Assembly (NCBI RefSeq): GCF_004297405.1
Contig: NZ_SCVC01000042.1
Location: 186,001 to 250,000 of the forward strand
Direction of reading: 5' to 3'
Source of the DNA: Reyranella sp.
Lineage (GTDB): Bacteria > Pseudomonadota > Alphaproteobacteria > Reyranellales > Reyranellaceae
DNA: 64,000 bases
Shown here: one piece after another, positions 8,225-16,930 of the stretch
Position numbering within the stretch: position 1 is the first letter of the stretch
Layout: each line of letters begins with the position of its first letter
Notes under the pieces: model-generated
Told to the model about the DNA's origin: nothing
Databases searched by the model: none
Seen by the model: the letters and a program-made list of their open reading frames with translations, nothing else
Made by a program: the position numbers and the translations under genes

Positions 8225-9265
8225 ATGCGCCGTCGCTCGCTGGTTGCCGCTGGTCTTCTTCTTCCGTTCGGAGCACGCGTCCTTTCGGCTGCCCCACCGC
8301 CGCAAGCGATCACGCCGGAGCTGGTCGACGCGGCCAAGAAAGAGGGAAAGGTTACCTATTATACTGCGATGGATCTTTCCGTCGCCGAGCCCGTGGCCAA
8401 GGCGTTCGAGGCGAAATATCCCGGCATCAAAGTTGCGGTCGAGCGCACCGGCGCGGAGCGGCTGTTCAATCGCATCGGCCAGGAAGTCGGCAGCAACATC
8501 AAGCGCGTCGACGTGGCCAACAGCTCCGATGCGGCGCACTTCATCGTCTGGAAGCGACAAGGCTGGCTGGAGCCCTTCCTGACGCTCGACATGGCGGAGA
8601 ACATTCCAGCCGACCAGCGCGATCCTGATGGCACCTTCGTCAACCAGCGCACCCATCTTTCGGCCATCGCCTACAACACCAGCCTGGTGAAGCCGGAGGA
8701 TGTGCCCAAGGGTTTCAACGACCTGCTCGATCCCAAGTATGTGGGCAAACTGGTGAAGGGCCATCCCGGCTATTCCGGCACCATCATGACGGCCACGCAC
8801 CAGCTGGCGAAGGCACTGGGCTGGGCCTATTTCGAGAAACTGTCCAAGCAGAAAGTGCTTCAGGTCCAGTCGGCGACGGAGCCGCCCAAGCGTATCGAGG
8901 CGGGCGAACGCGCCATTGCCGTCGACGGCAGCGACTATCTCTTCTGGATGGCCAAGGAGCGGGGCGCCCCGATCGAAGTCGTGCATGCCATCGAGGGCAC
9001 GCCGCAGATCTCCAACCCCATGGCGATCTTCAAGGCGGCGCCCAACCCCAACGCGGCGCGCCTCCTGGTGGCGTGGATCATGTCCGCCGAAGGACAGCAG
9101 TTCATCGTGAACCTCAGTGGCCAGTATCCGGCGCACAAGCTGGTCAAGGCCAAGGCCGGCCGGCCGGCGCTCGCCTCGATCAAGACGCTGCCGGAGGATC
9201 CTGCCGAGGTCGAGAAGAGCGCGGACGAGATCAAGACGCGGTATCAACGCCTCTTCAAGGTATGA
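8225..9265 (+). CDS. ABC transporter extracellular substrate-binding protein (FbpA-like) 2
   Basis: A 346-residue receptor and tandem paralogue of the preceding gene. The two match block by block: ITPELVDAAKKEGKVTYYTA, VANSSDAAHFIVWKRQGW, GHPGYSGTIMTATHQLAK and VQSATEPPKRIEAGERAI. An N-terminal leader (MRRRSLVAAGLLLPFGARVL) is present. The intergenic gap is three bases, and its stop overlaps the permease start as ATGA. Two receptors feeding one ATPase/permease set would widen ligand range or split affinity classes. Confidence 0.88.
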   Translation: MRRRSLVAAGLLLPFGARVLSAAPPPQAITPELVDAAKKEGKVTYYTAMDLSVAEPVAKAFEAKYPGIKVAVERTGAERLFNRIGQEVGSNIKRVDVANSSDAAHFIVWKRQGWLEPFLTLDMAENIPADQRDPDGTFVNQRTHLSAIAYNTSLVKPEDVPKGFNDLLDPKYVGKLVKGHPGYSGTIMTATHQLAKALGWAYFEKLSKQKVLQVQSATEPPKRIEAGERAIAVDGSDYLFWMAKERGAPIEVVHAIEGTPQISNPMAIFKAAPNPNAARLLVAWIMSAEGQQFIVNLSGQYPAHKLVKAKAGRPALASIKTLPEDPAEVEKSADEIKTRYQRLFKV

Positions 9266-10938
9266 CGCGCGACCTTTCGCGCCCGATCCTGCTCGCCGTC
9301 AGCGCATTGCTCGCGGCGATGATCGTGCTGCCGGTGGGCTGGCTGTTGGTGGTGAGCCTGACCGACAAGGAAGGCGGCGCCACGCTCGCCAACTTCGTCG
9401 CTCTCTTCACCGATCCCACTTTCGTCGATCCGCTCGTCACGACATTGATCATCGCCTGCTCGGTCAGTGTGATCTGCTGTCTGGTCGCGGCACCGCTTGG
9501 CTGGTTGGTGGCCCGAACCGACATGCCGCTGGCCCGCACCGTCCGTACACTCGTCATGGCTTCGCTGGTGACGCCGCCCTTTGTCGGCGCCATCGCCTGG
9601 GAGATGCTGGCTGCGCCCAATTCCGGCCTGTTGAACCAGCTTTGGCGTCTTGTCAGTGGCATGCCGGCCGACGAGGCGCTGTTCGACATCTACAGCCTGA
9701 CCGGCCTGATCTTCGTCATCTCCTGCTACACGTTCCCCTATGTCTTCATCCTCGTCGCCAACGCGCTCGACCGCATGCCGGGCGAACTCGAGGATGCCTC
9801 CTCGATGCTGGGGGCGAAGACATGGCAGACGGCCCGCCGCATCACCGTGCCGTTGGCGCTGCCGACCTTGCTCGCCGGTGCCCTGGTCGCGTTCCTGCAG
9901 GCACTGAACCTGTTCGGCTCGCCTGCCATCCTGGCGATCCCGGCGGGTTTCCATACGCTCACGACCCGGATCTGGAGCCTGTTCCAGTTTCCGCCCAAGC
10001 CGGAGCTCGCAGCCGCCGCCTCGGTCCCGCTGCTGGTGCTCACCATCCTGCTGCTACGGGCCCAGGCGATGGCGCTCGGCCGCCGCGGCTATGCGGTGCT
10101 CGGCGGCAAATACGGAGCACCGCGACCGATTCGTCTCGGCTGGCTCAGAGGGCCGGCTGTGGCGCTGGCCCTGTTCATCCTCGCCATGCCGCTCTTCCTG
10201 CCCTATGCGGCGCTGTTCAATTCGGCCTTCTCGCGCGTGGCCTCGCGCATCGTGACGCCCGAAACCATCACCCTGCACAATGTGCGCTTCACCTTCCTCG
10301 AACTCAGTTCGACGATGCCGGCACTCAAGAACACCTTCCTGCTTGCGACCGCGTCCGCGACCTTGGGCGCGCTCCTGGCGCTGCTCATCGCCTACATCGT
10401 GGCGCGCAAGGCTGTGAGGGGACATCGCGTGCTCGCCTTCCTCGCCACGGCGCCGCTGGCCATTCCGGGCATCGTGCTGGGCGTCGGGCTTTTCCTCGCC
10501 TACACGCGACCGCCGCTCGCGCTCTACGGCACGCTGTGGATTTTGCTGATCGCCTTCGTCACCATCGAGCTGCCGGCCGCCTATCAGCAGCTCGGATCGG
10601 CCTTCCATGCAGTCCATCCCGAACTCGAGGAGGCCGGGCGCATGCTGGGAGCCACACAGTTGCGCACTTTGGCCGATATCACCGCACCGTTGCTCCGGTC
10701 GGCGGTGATCGCCACCTGGTGCTTCATCTTCGTCGCGACCATTCGCGAGCTGTCGGCGGCGGTGATCCTGTTCACCTCTGAGACCAAGGTGCTCTCGGTA
10801 CTGATCTTCGATTTGAAGGAGAGCGGGGATGTCGGCGCCATCGCCGTGCTCAGCCTCTCCATGGTGGCGATCACCACGGTCGTGATCGCTGCCGCCAACC
10901 GGCTGCATGCCCGGCCGCAGGTGCGCCCGGCAACCTAG
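9262..10938 (+). CDS. ABC transporter permease, fused two-domain (FbpB type)
   Basis: A 558-residue inner-membrane permease with two homologous transmembrane halves, as in FbpB-type iron importers. Each half carries an EAA-like loop that contacts the ATPase: ELEDASSMLGAKTWQTARRI in the first and ELEEAGRMLGATQLRTLADI in the second. About twelve hydrophobic segments are visible. The ATG at 9262 overlaps the upstream stop (ATGA); the longer open frame to 9073 lies inside the receptor gene and is not used. It completes the operon, so no second permease gene is needed. Confidence 0.92.
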   Translation: MTRDLSRPILLAVSALLAAMIVLPVGWLLVVSLTDKEGGATLANFVALFTDPTFVDPLVTTLIIACSVSVICCLVAAPLGWLVARTDMPLARTVRTLVMASLVTPPFVGAIAWEMLAAPNSGLLNQLWRLVSGMPADEALFDIYSLTGLIFVISCYTFPYVFILVANALDRMPGELEDASSMLGAKTWQTARRITVPLALPTLLAGALVAFLQALNLFGSPAILAIPAGFHTLTTRIWSLFQFPPKPELAAAASVPLLVLTILLLRAQAMALGRRGYAVLGGKYGAPRPIRLGWLRGPAVALALFILAMPLFLPYAALFNSAFSRVASRIVTPETITLHNVRFTFLELSSTMPALKNTFLLATASATLGALLALLIAYIVARKAVRGHRVLAFLATAPLAIPGIVLGVGLFLAYTRPPLALYGTLWILLIAFVTIELPAAYQQLGSAFHAVHPELEEAGRMLGATQLRTLADITAPLLRSAVIATWCFIFVATIRELSAAVILFTSETKVLSVLIFDLKESGDVGAIAVLSLSMVAITTVVIAAANRLHARPQVRPAT

Positions 10939-10950
10939 AACAGCAAGGGC

Positions 10951-11466
10951 TCAGCGCTCGATCAGTTTGAACGACGCGAAGAAACGCCGGCTGTTGTCGG
11001 TGTCTTCCTGGTCGGGCGGCGCGGCATAGATCGACTGGTAGAGTGTGTTGTTGCGATAGACCATGAGATTAACGATCACCAGCTTTGATTCGGTGTCGTA
11101 CAAGGCCACTCGACGGGCCGGGATGTTGCTGATCGTCAGCCGATTTTCTTCGCGCAGCTTGCTCTTGCCGTCTTCCAGCATCCCGTCGCGCGCTGCATCG
11201 AGCGCCTCGTCGGCTTCCATGCCGGTGCTCTCCGGATAGACGGTGTACATGCTGACGTAGCCAGCCTGCCCGACTTCGACCGATGCGCTATGGGTTTCCA
11301 CGGGGCCGGCTGCGGACTCCGATGTTTCGGATTCGATGGTCGGTTCGCCCGGCAGGTCGATACTGAAACCGGCGCCTACCGGCCGATATGTCGACCATTG
11401 CTGTCCGTGCGCGCCCCACGGCAGGGCGAGCGCGAGCAACAACGGCAGGACGAGGCGACGAAACAC
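10951..11466 (-). CDS. secreted/periplasmic protein of unknown function
   Basis: A 171-residue protein with a clear signal peptide (MFRRLVLPLLLALALPWGAHG) and a small beta-rich domain. It begins YRPVGAGFSIDLPGEPTIES and ends RRFFASFKLIER, a layout seen in many uncharacterised proteobacterial envelope proteins. No catalytic motif is evident. It is convergent with the permease gene (12-base gap) and lies 25 bases downstream of the THI5-like receptor gene, so the two may be cotranscribed. Confidence 0.75.
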   Translation of the reverse strand: MFRRLVLPLLLALALPWGAHGQQWSTYRPVGAGFSIDLPGEPTIESETSESAAGPVETHSASVEVGQAGYVSMYTVYPESTGMEADEALDAARDGMLEDGKSKLREENRLTISNIPARRVALYDTESKLVIVNLMVYRNNTLYQSIYAAPPDQEDTDNSRRFFASFKLIER

Positions 11467-11491
11467 AGAACCCTCCCAATCGGATGCTGCG

Positions 11492-12466
11492 CTAGTTCAG
11501 GATCGCAACATCGTCAGGTGTGATCGGCTTGTCGAGCAGCCCGAGCTGGTCGAGCGTCTTGATGGTGGCTTCCCAGCCGGCGCGTGTCTGCTGCCCGGTC
11601 GGTGGTCCCGAAAGCTGTTGTGAAACCGTCGCCATGCTGCGGTCGATGTAGCGCGGTGCAAGCCGCGGGAAGATGCGGGAGAAGTGCATGGCAGCGTCGG
11701 CCGGCCGCTCCCTCACCATGTTGTAGCCTTCCTGTACCGCTTCCTCGATCTTCTGTGCGATCTCGCGCTTCTCCGGATCAGCCCAGGCTGCATCGTTCAC
11801 GATCAGATTCAGGCTGTAGGCGCGGACACCAAAGTCGCTGAGACGGATCATCATGATACGGCGGCCCTCGGCGATCAGCTCGGCCGGTGCCATCTCGTCA
11901 TAGTCGATCAACGCATCGACTTTCTTCTCGACCAGATCGTAGGCGTTCCAGTCGACGGTCGTCTCTTTGATCTTGCTGCGGTCCAGCTTGTTGGCCGCCA
12001 GCAGGGCCCGAAACTCCTCGTTGGTGATGCTGCCCGGCACCAGACCCAGAGTCTTGCCGTAGAGGTCGCGTGGGTGGGCGATGCGGTCCTCGGTGCGCGT
12101 GTAGATGACCGTCGGCGACTTCTGATAATAAACGGCCAGGCTCCTGATCGGCAGGCCCTTGGAGCGGCCGATCGCCGTGGCAATGCCACTCGAGGAGCCG
12201 ATCCAGAATTCCTTGCCCTCGCCGATCATCTTAGCCGAAGAGACCGCCCCCTGTGTTTCGGAAAACCTGACGTCGAGCCCACGGCGCTCGAAGGCCCCCA
12301 TCTCGCGGGCCAGGAAGAAGCCTGCGAAGGTCGGCAGGGCTTTCCAGTCGAGCAGCAGTTTGACCTGCTGCAGGGTCTCGACGGGCTGTGCGGCGGCTGG
12401 CGCCGTGAGGGCCGCCGTTGCGGCCGCCAGGAGGAGAAGGCGACGGGGCAGGGATCGAATAGACAT
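11492..12466 (-). CDS. ABC transporter substrate-binding protein, THI5/NMT1 (SsuA) family
   Basis: A 324-residue receptor with a signal peptide (RRLLLLAAATAALTAPAAAQ). The mature start is typical of the NMT1/THI5-like family: VKLLLDWKALPTFAGFFLAR, then MGAFERRGLDVRFSETQG. This family binds pyrimidine or thiamine precursors, sulfonates or nitrate. No ATPase or permease gene lies beside it, so it is an orphan receptor. The ATG at 12466 is chosen because it opens the signal peptide; the ORF extends to 12511 without a good ribosome site. Confidence 0.85.
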   Translation of the reverse strand: MSIRSLPRRLLLLAAATAALTAPAAAQPVETLQQVKLLLDWKALPTFAGFFLAREMGAFERRGLDVRFSETQGAVSSAKMIGEGKEFWIGSSSGIATAIGRSKGLPIRSLAVYYQKSPTVIYTRTEDRIAHPRDLYGKTLGLVPGSITNEEFRALLAANKLDRSKIKETTVDWNAYDLVEKKVDALIDYDEMAPAELIAEGRRIMMIRLSDFGVRAYSLNLIVNDAAWADPEKREIAQKIEEAVQEGYNMVRERPADAAMHFSRIFPRLAPRYIDRSMATVSQQLSGPPTGQQTRAGWEATIKTLDQLGLLDKPITPDDVAILN

Positions 12467-12534
12467 GCTGTTATCCCGCAGGAAGCATCTAATCACCGCG
12501 GGGGCAAACAAATTGTCGTCAATCCCGCCCGATG

Positions 12535-12774
12535 TCAGGTCACGACAAGAAATCCCATGACCAGCGCCGCAGTGCCCCCCAGGCCAATCAGCAGCGCCAG
12601 CACCGGAATATTGGCCAGGAAGGCCAGCGCCATGCAGGCCAGAACCAGCCCGATATGTAGGATGGCGAACAGGATCAGCTTGCTGAAGCTGTGGAAAGCT
12701 TGTTCGTGTTCACGCAATTCCTGCGTGGTCAGGCCAGGAGTGTCGGCGGCACCGGCCGTTAAGTTCTCAGCCAT
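12535..12774 (-). CDS. aa3-type cytochrome c oxidase subunit IV-like small membrane protein
   Basis: A 79-residue protein. The stretch TTQELREHEQAFHSFSKLIL, followed by one or two hydrophobic helices, matches the bacterial aa3 oxidase subunit IV pattern (conserved His-Glu before an aromatic, then a transmembrane helix). Those subunits are usually shorter and sit near ctaCDE, which are not here. The ATG at 12774 follows GGGGCT. The family call is by pattern only. Confidence 0.65.
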   Translation of the reverse strand: MAENLTAGAADTPGLTTQELREHEQAFHSFSKLILFAILHIGLVLACMALAFLANIPVLALLIGLGGTAALVMGFLVVT

Positions 12775-12855
12775 AGTAGCCCCATTTGTACAATCGAACC
12801 TGACAGGCCAACGCCACTCATGTGGCACGGTTGCAGGTGATCAAGGGGCAGCTAA

Positions 12856-13251
12856 TCAGGGAAGGTTGAGTTGCCAGCTTACGCCGAACCGGTCGGCGAC
12901 CCAGGCGAACTTGCGGCTGAATGGGTAGGCGTCGAGCGGCATCATGATCTCGCCGCCGTCGGCCAGTTTCTCCGCGAGGATGGCGATCTCCGTTCCTGAA
13001 GAACAGGTGACAAAGAGGGAGATGGCCGGCGTGAAGGTGAAGGGATGCTTCACGGCGCTGTCGATGAACATGAATTGCTGGCCGGCAAGGGTTGCTGTCG
13101 CACGCATCACCGATCCTTCGGCGCCGGGGCCTTCGGTGCCGTAGCGCGTGATGTCAGTGATCTCCGAGTCGGGAAGCAGCGAGACGTAGAAGTTCATCGC
13201 CTCCTCGGCGCGGCCCTCGAACATCAAGAAGGTGGTGATCTTCGCCGTCAT
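12856..13251 (-). CDS. VOC family protein (PhnB/3-demethylubiquinone methyltransferase-like)
   Basis: A 131-residue cytoplasmic protein of the vicinal-oxygen-chelate fold. It starts KITTFLMFEGRAEEAMNFYV and has GSVMRATATLAGQQFMFIDS, then a second half with ISLFVTC, GEIMMPLDAYPFSRKFAWV and DRFGVSWQLNL. These are hallmarks of the PhnB-like subgroup, for which the old 3-demethylubiquinone methyltransferase label is misleading. No specific function can be assigned. It is divergent from the Sel1-repeat gene. Confidence 0.87.
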   Translation of the reverse strand: MTAKITTFLMFEGRAEEAMNFYVSLLPDSEITDITRYGTEGPGAEGSVMRATATLAGQQFMFIDSAVKHPFTFTPAISLFVTCSSGTEIAILAEKLADGGEIMMPLDAYPFSRKFAWVADRFGVSWQLNLP

Positions 13252-13298
13252 GCGTCTCTCCTACCGGTCTTGTCGAATCCCTGCCGCGCCGTCATATC

Positions 13299-13826
13299 AT
13301 GACGTTCATGAAGATAATCCCAACCGCCCTGCTGGCGTTCCTTCTTGCGGTTCCCGTTCTTTCCGCGGTGGCGCAGTCTCTCGAAGCGCAGATGAAGCAG
13401 GCGGCGGGCGCCTACGAGCGCAAGGACATGGCGACAGCCGTGCGCATTTGGAAAGTGTGGGCCGAGAAGGGCAATGCCGAGGCGCAAACCCTGCTGGGGG
13501 CGATGTACTGGAGCGGCGAAGGCGTGCCGCGTAATCACAAGGAAGCCGCGAGGCTCTACCTGCTAGCGGCGCAGCAGGGCTATGCCAGGGCCCAGAACGA
13601 TATCGGCTTCATGCTGGGGTTCGGTGAGGGCATCCCGCCGCACGACGATGTCGAGGCCTACAAATGGCTCAAGCTCGCCATCGATCGCTACACGGCGAAG
13701 AACCAGGATCGCCTGGATCAGGCACGCAAAGACCTTGCCACGCTCAAGGCTCGCATGACCCCTGCGCAAATAACCGACGCCGAAAGGCGGGCAAAGGCCT
13801 GGAAACCGGTGGTGTCCAAGCGCTGA
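13299..13826 (+). CDS. Sel1-repeat (TPR-like) secreted protein
   Basis: A 175-residue protein with a signal peptide (IIPTALLAFLLAVPVLSAVA). Two to three Sel1-like repeats follow, for example NAEAQTLLGAMYWSGEGV and RAQNDIGFMLGFGEGI, then VEAYKWLKLAID. Sel1 repeats mediate protein contacts in the periplasm. The start may be the ATG at 13308, which begins the signal peptide more tightly; neither has a clear ribosome site. The M23 peptidase gene follows 83 bases later on the same strand. Confidence 0.8.
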   Translation: MTFMKIIPTALLAFLLAVPVLSAVAQSLEAQMKQAAGAYERKDMATAVRIWKVWAEKGNAEAQTLLGAMYWSGEGVPRNHKEAARLYLLAAQQGYARAQNDIGFMLGFGEGIPPHDDVEAYKWLKLAIDRYTAKNQDRLDQARKDLATLKARMTPAQITDAERRAKAWKPVVSKR

Positions 13827-13909
13827 TTCAGCGGCTAGAATGGGCGGATGCATCGGCCGCCACGGCGATGTCACCGTCCCTAAATGAAACTGGCGCTAGA
13901 CTGGAACGC

Positions 13910-15391
13910 ATGAAACGGCCCTCGGTCGCTGCGGCTTTCACTGTTTTGCTGCTCGTCGGATCGATTCCCACCGGGGTCGCGGTTGCCGATTCGCGACTCG
14001 AGTCCGTACCCGTTGACCAGGTCGATCACGCCGCAGAGCAATGTCCGTCTGAAGCCGAGATAGCTCTGCGGGTCGATGAGCCGGTGGATCAGCCGTCGGT
14101 TACAGCCAGCCTGATCGATCATCTGCAGTTCATGCGTCTGGTTTCACTCGATGGTCAGTTGGCACGTGTCCTGGCCCTCGAAATCGAGCCCGAGGAAGTA
14201 CAGCCGCAGATTGTCCTTGCGGATCCTCTTCCGCCGCCCGTCTCGACGGGCCCGGTTTCGGAAGAGGTGCTGGCGTACGGTCGCCGCGAGGAAGAGCGCT
14301 TGCTGGGCGACGGCAAAGACAAGGAACGCCTGCGGGCCTATTTGCCGTTCGAGCGCCAGCGCGGCCTGACAGGCGTCGTCGTAGGCGACTCGCTCGCGGC
14401 ATCTGCGGCTGCGGCCGGCGTCCCGGCGCCTGCGATGCTTGAAGTGCTCGAAGCCCTTGCGACCTCGGTCGATCTCGATGGTACCTTGCGCAACGGCGAC
14501 AAGTTCTATGTGCGCTTTGAGCAGAGCTTCACGATCGACGGCGCCCCGCTCGATGTTGGCCGTGTCCTCTGGATTGAGTTGCGCACGGCCAAGGGCGCGG
14601 TGGCGATCCACCGCTTCCGTTCGCGCGACAAGACCGAGCGCTTCTGGATGACCAGCGGCCAGGCCGCAACGCCGCCGTCGGTCCGGCTGCCGCTCGACAC
14701 CGTTTCGATTTCGTCGGGCTTCGGTTTGCGCGCCGATCCGTTCGATCAACCCCCGCCGATGTATGCCGGTAAGCCGCAAGGCGCTGGTGGCCCGGTGCGC
14801 AACCGGCCAGCACTGCCGCCCGGCCTGCCGACCGGTGGTGCGCTCGATATGCCTCGGGTCAATGTCGCCACGCCGCTCGGCGCATCGCTCGGGCTTTCGG
14901 CCTACGGCGGGGCAAAGCCGCCGGCGCCGATTCTGTCGCCGTCAGCCCGCAGCGCCGGCCGTTCCTTGTTCATGCATGAGGGGGTCGATCTCGTGGCACC
15001 TAACGGCACGCCCGTCCATGCCGCCGCCGATGGGGTGGTGGTCGGCGCCGCGCCCAACGGCCGCTACGGCAATTGGGTGCGTATCGATCACGCTGGCAAG
15101 CTGACGACTGTCTATGGCCACCTCGCGGGGTTCGCGCCGGGGCTGCAGCCCGGCATGATGGTGTCGAAAGGCGATGTGGTCGGCTTCGTCGGCAGCACCG
15201 GTCGTTCGACTGGCGCACACCTTCACTTCGAGCTGCTGAGCGAAGGCAAGCCGGTGAACCCCATCACGCATCCCGAGCTGAAGCGGGCCCAGCTGCGTGG
15301 TCCCGACCTCGATAAGTTTCGCAAGCAAGTCGCCCAGAGCGTCGCCGAACGCGACCGTGAGGCGAAGGCTATCGTTTCAGACACCGACTGA
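13910..15391 (+). CDS. M23 family metallopeptidase (LytM domain) with an insertion in the catalytic domain
   Basis: A 493-residue exported peptidase-like protein with an N-terminal hydrophobic signal (AAAFTVLLLVGSIPTGVAVA). The central part (about 150-250) resembles the OapA/LysM-linked region before LytM domains. The LytM domain has its zinc ligands: H356 and D360 in HEGVDL, and H437/H439 in GAHLHFEL. Between the usual opening SGFGLRADPF (near 270) and HEGVD lies about 75 Pro/Gly-rich residues instead of the normal few. Predicted role is peptidoglycan cross-bridge cleavage. The ATG at 13910 is chosen by its signal peptide. Its 3' end overlaps the convergent permease by 15 bases. Confidence 0.87.
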   Translation: MKRPSVAAAFTVLLLVGSIPTGVAVADSRLESVPVDQVDHAAEQCPSEAEIALRVDEPVDQPSVTASLIDHLQFMRLVSLDGQLARVLALEIEPEEVQPQIVLADPLPPPVSTGPVSEEVLAYGRREEERLLGDGKDKERLRAYLPFERQRGLTGVVVGDSLAASAAAAGVPAPAMLEVLEALATSVDLDGTLRNGDKFYVRFEQSFTIDGAPLDVGRVLWIELRTAKGAVAIHRFRSRDKTERFWMTSGQAATPPSVRLPLDTVSISSGFGLRADPFDQPPPMYAGKPQGAGGPVRNRPALPPGLPTGGALDMPRVNVATPLGASLGLSAYGGAKPPAPILSPSARSAGRSLFMHEGVDLVAPNGTPVHAAADGVVVGAAPNGRYGNWVRIDHAGKLTTVYGHLAGFAPGLQPGMMVSKGDVVGFVGSTGRSTGAHLHFELLSEGKPVNPITHPELKRAQLRGPDLDKFRKQVAQSVAERDREAKAIVSDTD

Positions 15392-16882
15392 CGTCGCTTC
15401 GGCTGACTTCTCTCGAGTCTTCACAGCGAAGGCTTCCTCCGGCGACAGCACCAGCCGGTTTCGGCCTACCAGGGCGAACCACAGGATCCCCAGCGCGAAC
15501 CAGGCGCAGACGCCCAGCACGCCCGACACGAAGACCGGGTCGAGGAGCTGGTAGACCAGTGTTACGGCGGCAATGGCGATAGTGACGATGGCGCCGCCGA
15601 CACCCATTGGCGAGCGATAGGGACGCGTGAGGCTGGGCAGGCGGGCGCGCAATACGAGGAAGCTCACGGCCTGCAGCAGATAGGAAAGCATGGCGCCCGC
15701 CACGGCCATGTTGAGCAGCATACCCTGGATGACGGCAGCTCCCTTCTCCGCACCCATACCGAACCAGAGTCCGAGCATCAGGGTGAGAGCTACGACCGAG
15801 CCCGCGATCAAGGCGACATGCGGTGTCTTGTGGCGTGGATGGGTGATCGAGAGAAAACGCGGAAAGTAGCCGGCGCGCGACAGCGAATAGATCTGCCGCC
15901 CCTTGGCGAACAGGATGGTGTGAAAGCTCGAGATCAGGCCGACACAGGCGACCAACGCCAGCCCTTTGGCGAGGCCACTGCCGAAGGTGGCGCGAAATCC
16001 GTCGAGCAGCGGTTCGCCAGAGCTTGCGAGTTGGAAGGCGCCCGGAGCTACGGAGGCGTTGAGCCAGACGACCAGACTTGCCGAAACGAAGAGCGTCAGC
16101 AATCCGGCTACGATGCCGCGTGGGATATCGCGGCTCGGCTGCATCGCCTCCTCGGCAGCAAGTGGAAGCTGCTCGATGGCGAGGAACAGCCAGACCGCAA
16201 AGGGCAAGGCCGCCAAAGCGCCGTGCAGGCCGAACGGCAGCAGTGGTCCATTGCCCTGGGGCAGCTCGATGGGTTTGCCATCAGGACCGGCACCGATGTT
16301 GAGGGCATAGCGGCTGAAGTCGGCAACGGGCAGTGCCGAGGCCCAGAACACCGCAAGGCAGGCCAACGCCGCCAGGGTGACGATCACGGTGACGCGGAAG
16401 GAGAGTTCGACACCGAGGATGTTCAAGGTCACGAACAGCACGTAGCCCGCAATCCAGTAAAGCGGCAGCCAGGCGGGCGGAGTATCGAAGACGGCGGCCA
16501 AATAGGTGGCGAGGAAGGAGACCACGACGGCCGGGGTGAGAACATACTCGACGTTCTCGCAAAGGCCGGTGATGAAGCCGCCCCAGGGCCCCATAGAGGC
16601 CCGCGCGAAGGAGTAGGCGCCGCCTGTATGGGGCAGTGCGGCCGCCATCTCGGCGATGCAGAAGACAAGGCCGAGATACATAACGGCAATGGCCGCCGCC
16701 GCCAGTGCATAGCCGCCCCAACCGCCAGCCAGCAGGCCGAGATTCCACCCTGAATAGTGGCCGGAAATGACAGCCCCGACACCCAGGGCCCAGAGCGAGA
16801 AGACGCCCGCGTAGCGACGCAGGCCGCGGCGCGCGAAGTAGTCGACAGAAACAGTCTGGTAGGGCGTGCCGGTTGAACTCAT
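15377..16882 (-). CDS. APC family permease, ethanolamine permease-like
   Basis: A 501-residue inner-membrane transporter with about twelve hydrophobic segments. The N-terminal block YAGVFSLWALGVGAVISGHY, then SGWNLGLLAGGWGGY, resembles ethanolamine/amino-acid permeases of the APC superfamily. GGAYSFARASMGPWGGF is the conserved helix 3 region. No ethanolamine ammonia-lyase genes are nearby, so the substrate could be another amine or amino acid. It is divergent from the DUF4239 gene, with 48 bases between the starts. Confidence 0.85.
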   Translation of the reverse strand: MSSTGTPYQTVSVDYFARRGLRRYAGVFSLWALGVGAVISGHYSGWNLGLLAGGWGGYALAAAAIAVMYLGLVFCIAEMAAALPHTGGAYSFARASMGPWGGFITGLCENVEYVLTPAVVVSFLATYLAAVFDTPPAWLPLYWIAGYVLFVTLNILGVELSFRVTVIVTLAALACLAVFWASALPVADFSRYALNIGAGPDGKPIELPQGNGPLLPFGLHGALAALPFAVWLFLAIEQLPLAAEEAMQPSRDIPRGIVAGLLTLFVSASLVVWLNASVAPGAFQLASSGEPLLDGFRATFGSGLAKGLALVACVGLISSFHTILFAKGRQIYSLSRAGYFPRFLSITHPRHKTPHVALIAGSVVALTLMLGLWFGMGAEKGAAVIQGMLLNMAVAGAMLSYLLQAVSFLVLRARLPSLTRPYRSPMGVGGAIVTIAIAAVTLVYQLLDPVFVSGVLGVCAWFALGILWFALVGRNRLVLSPEEAFAVKTREKSAEATSVGV

Positions 16883-16930
16883 GCGTGGTTATACTAGACG
16901 CTGATCGAGATAGGGAACGAGGTCGAAGAC

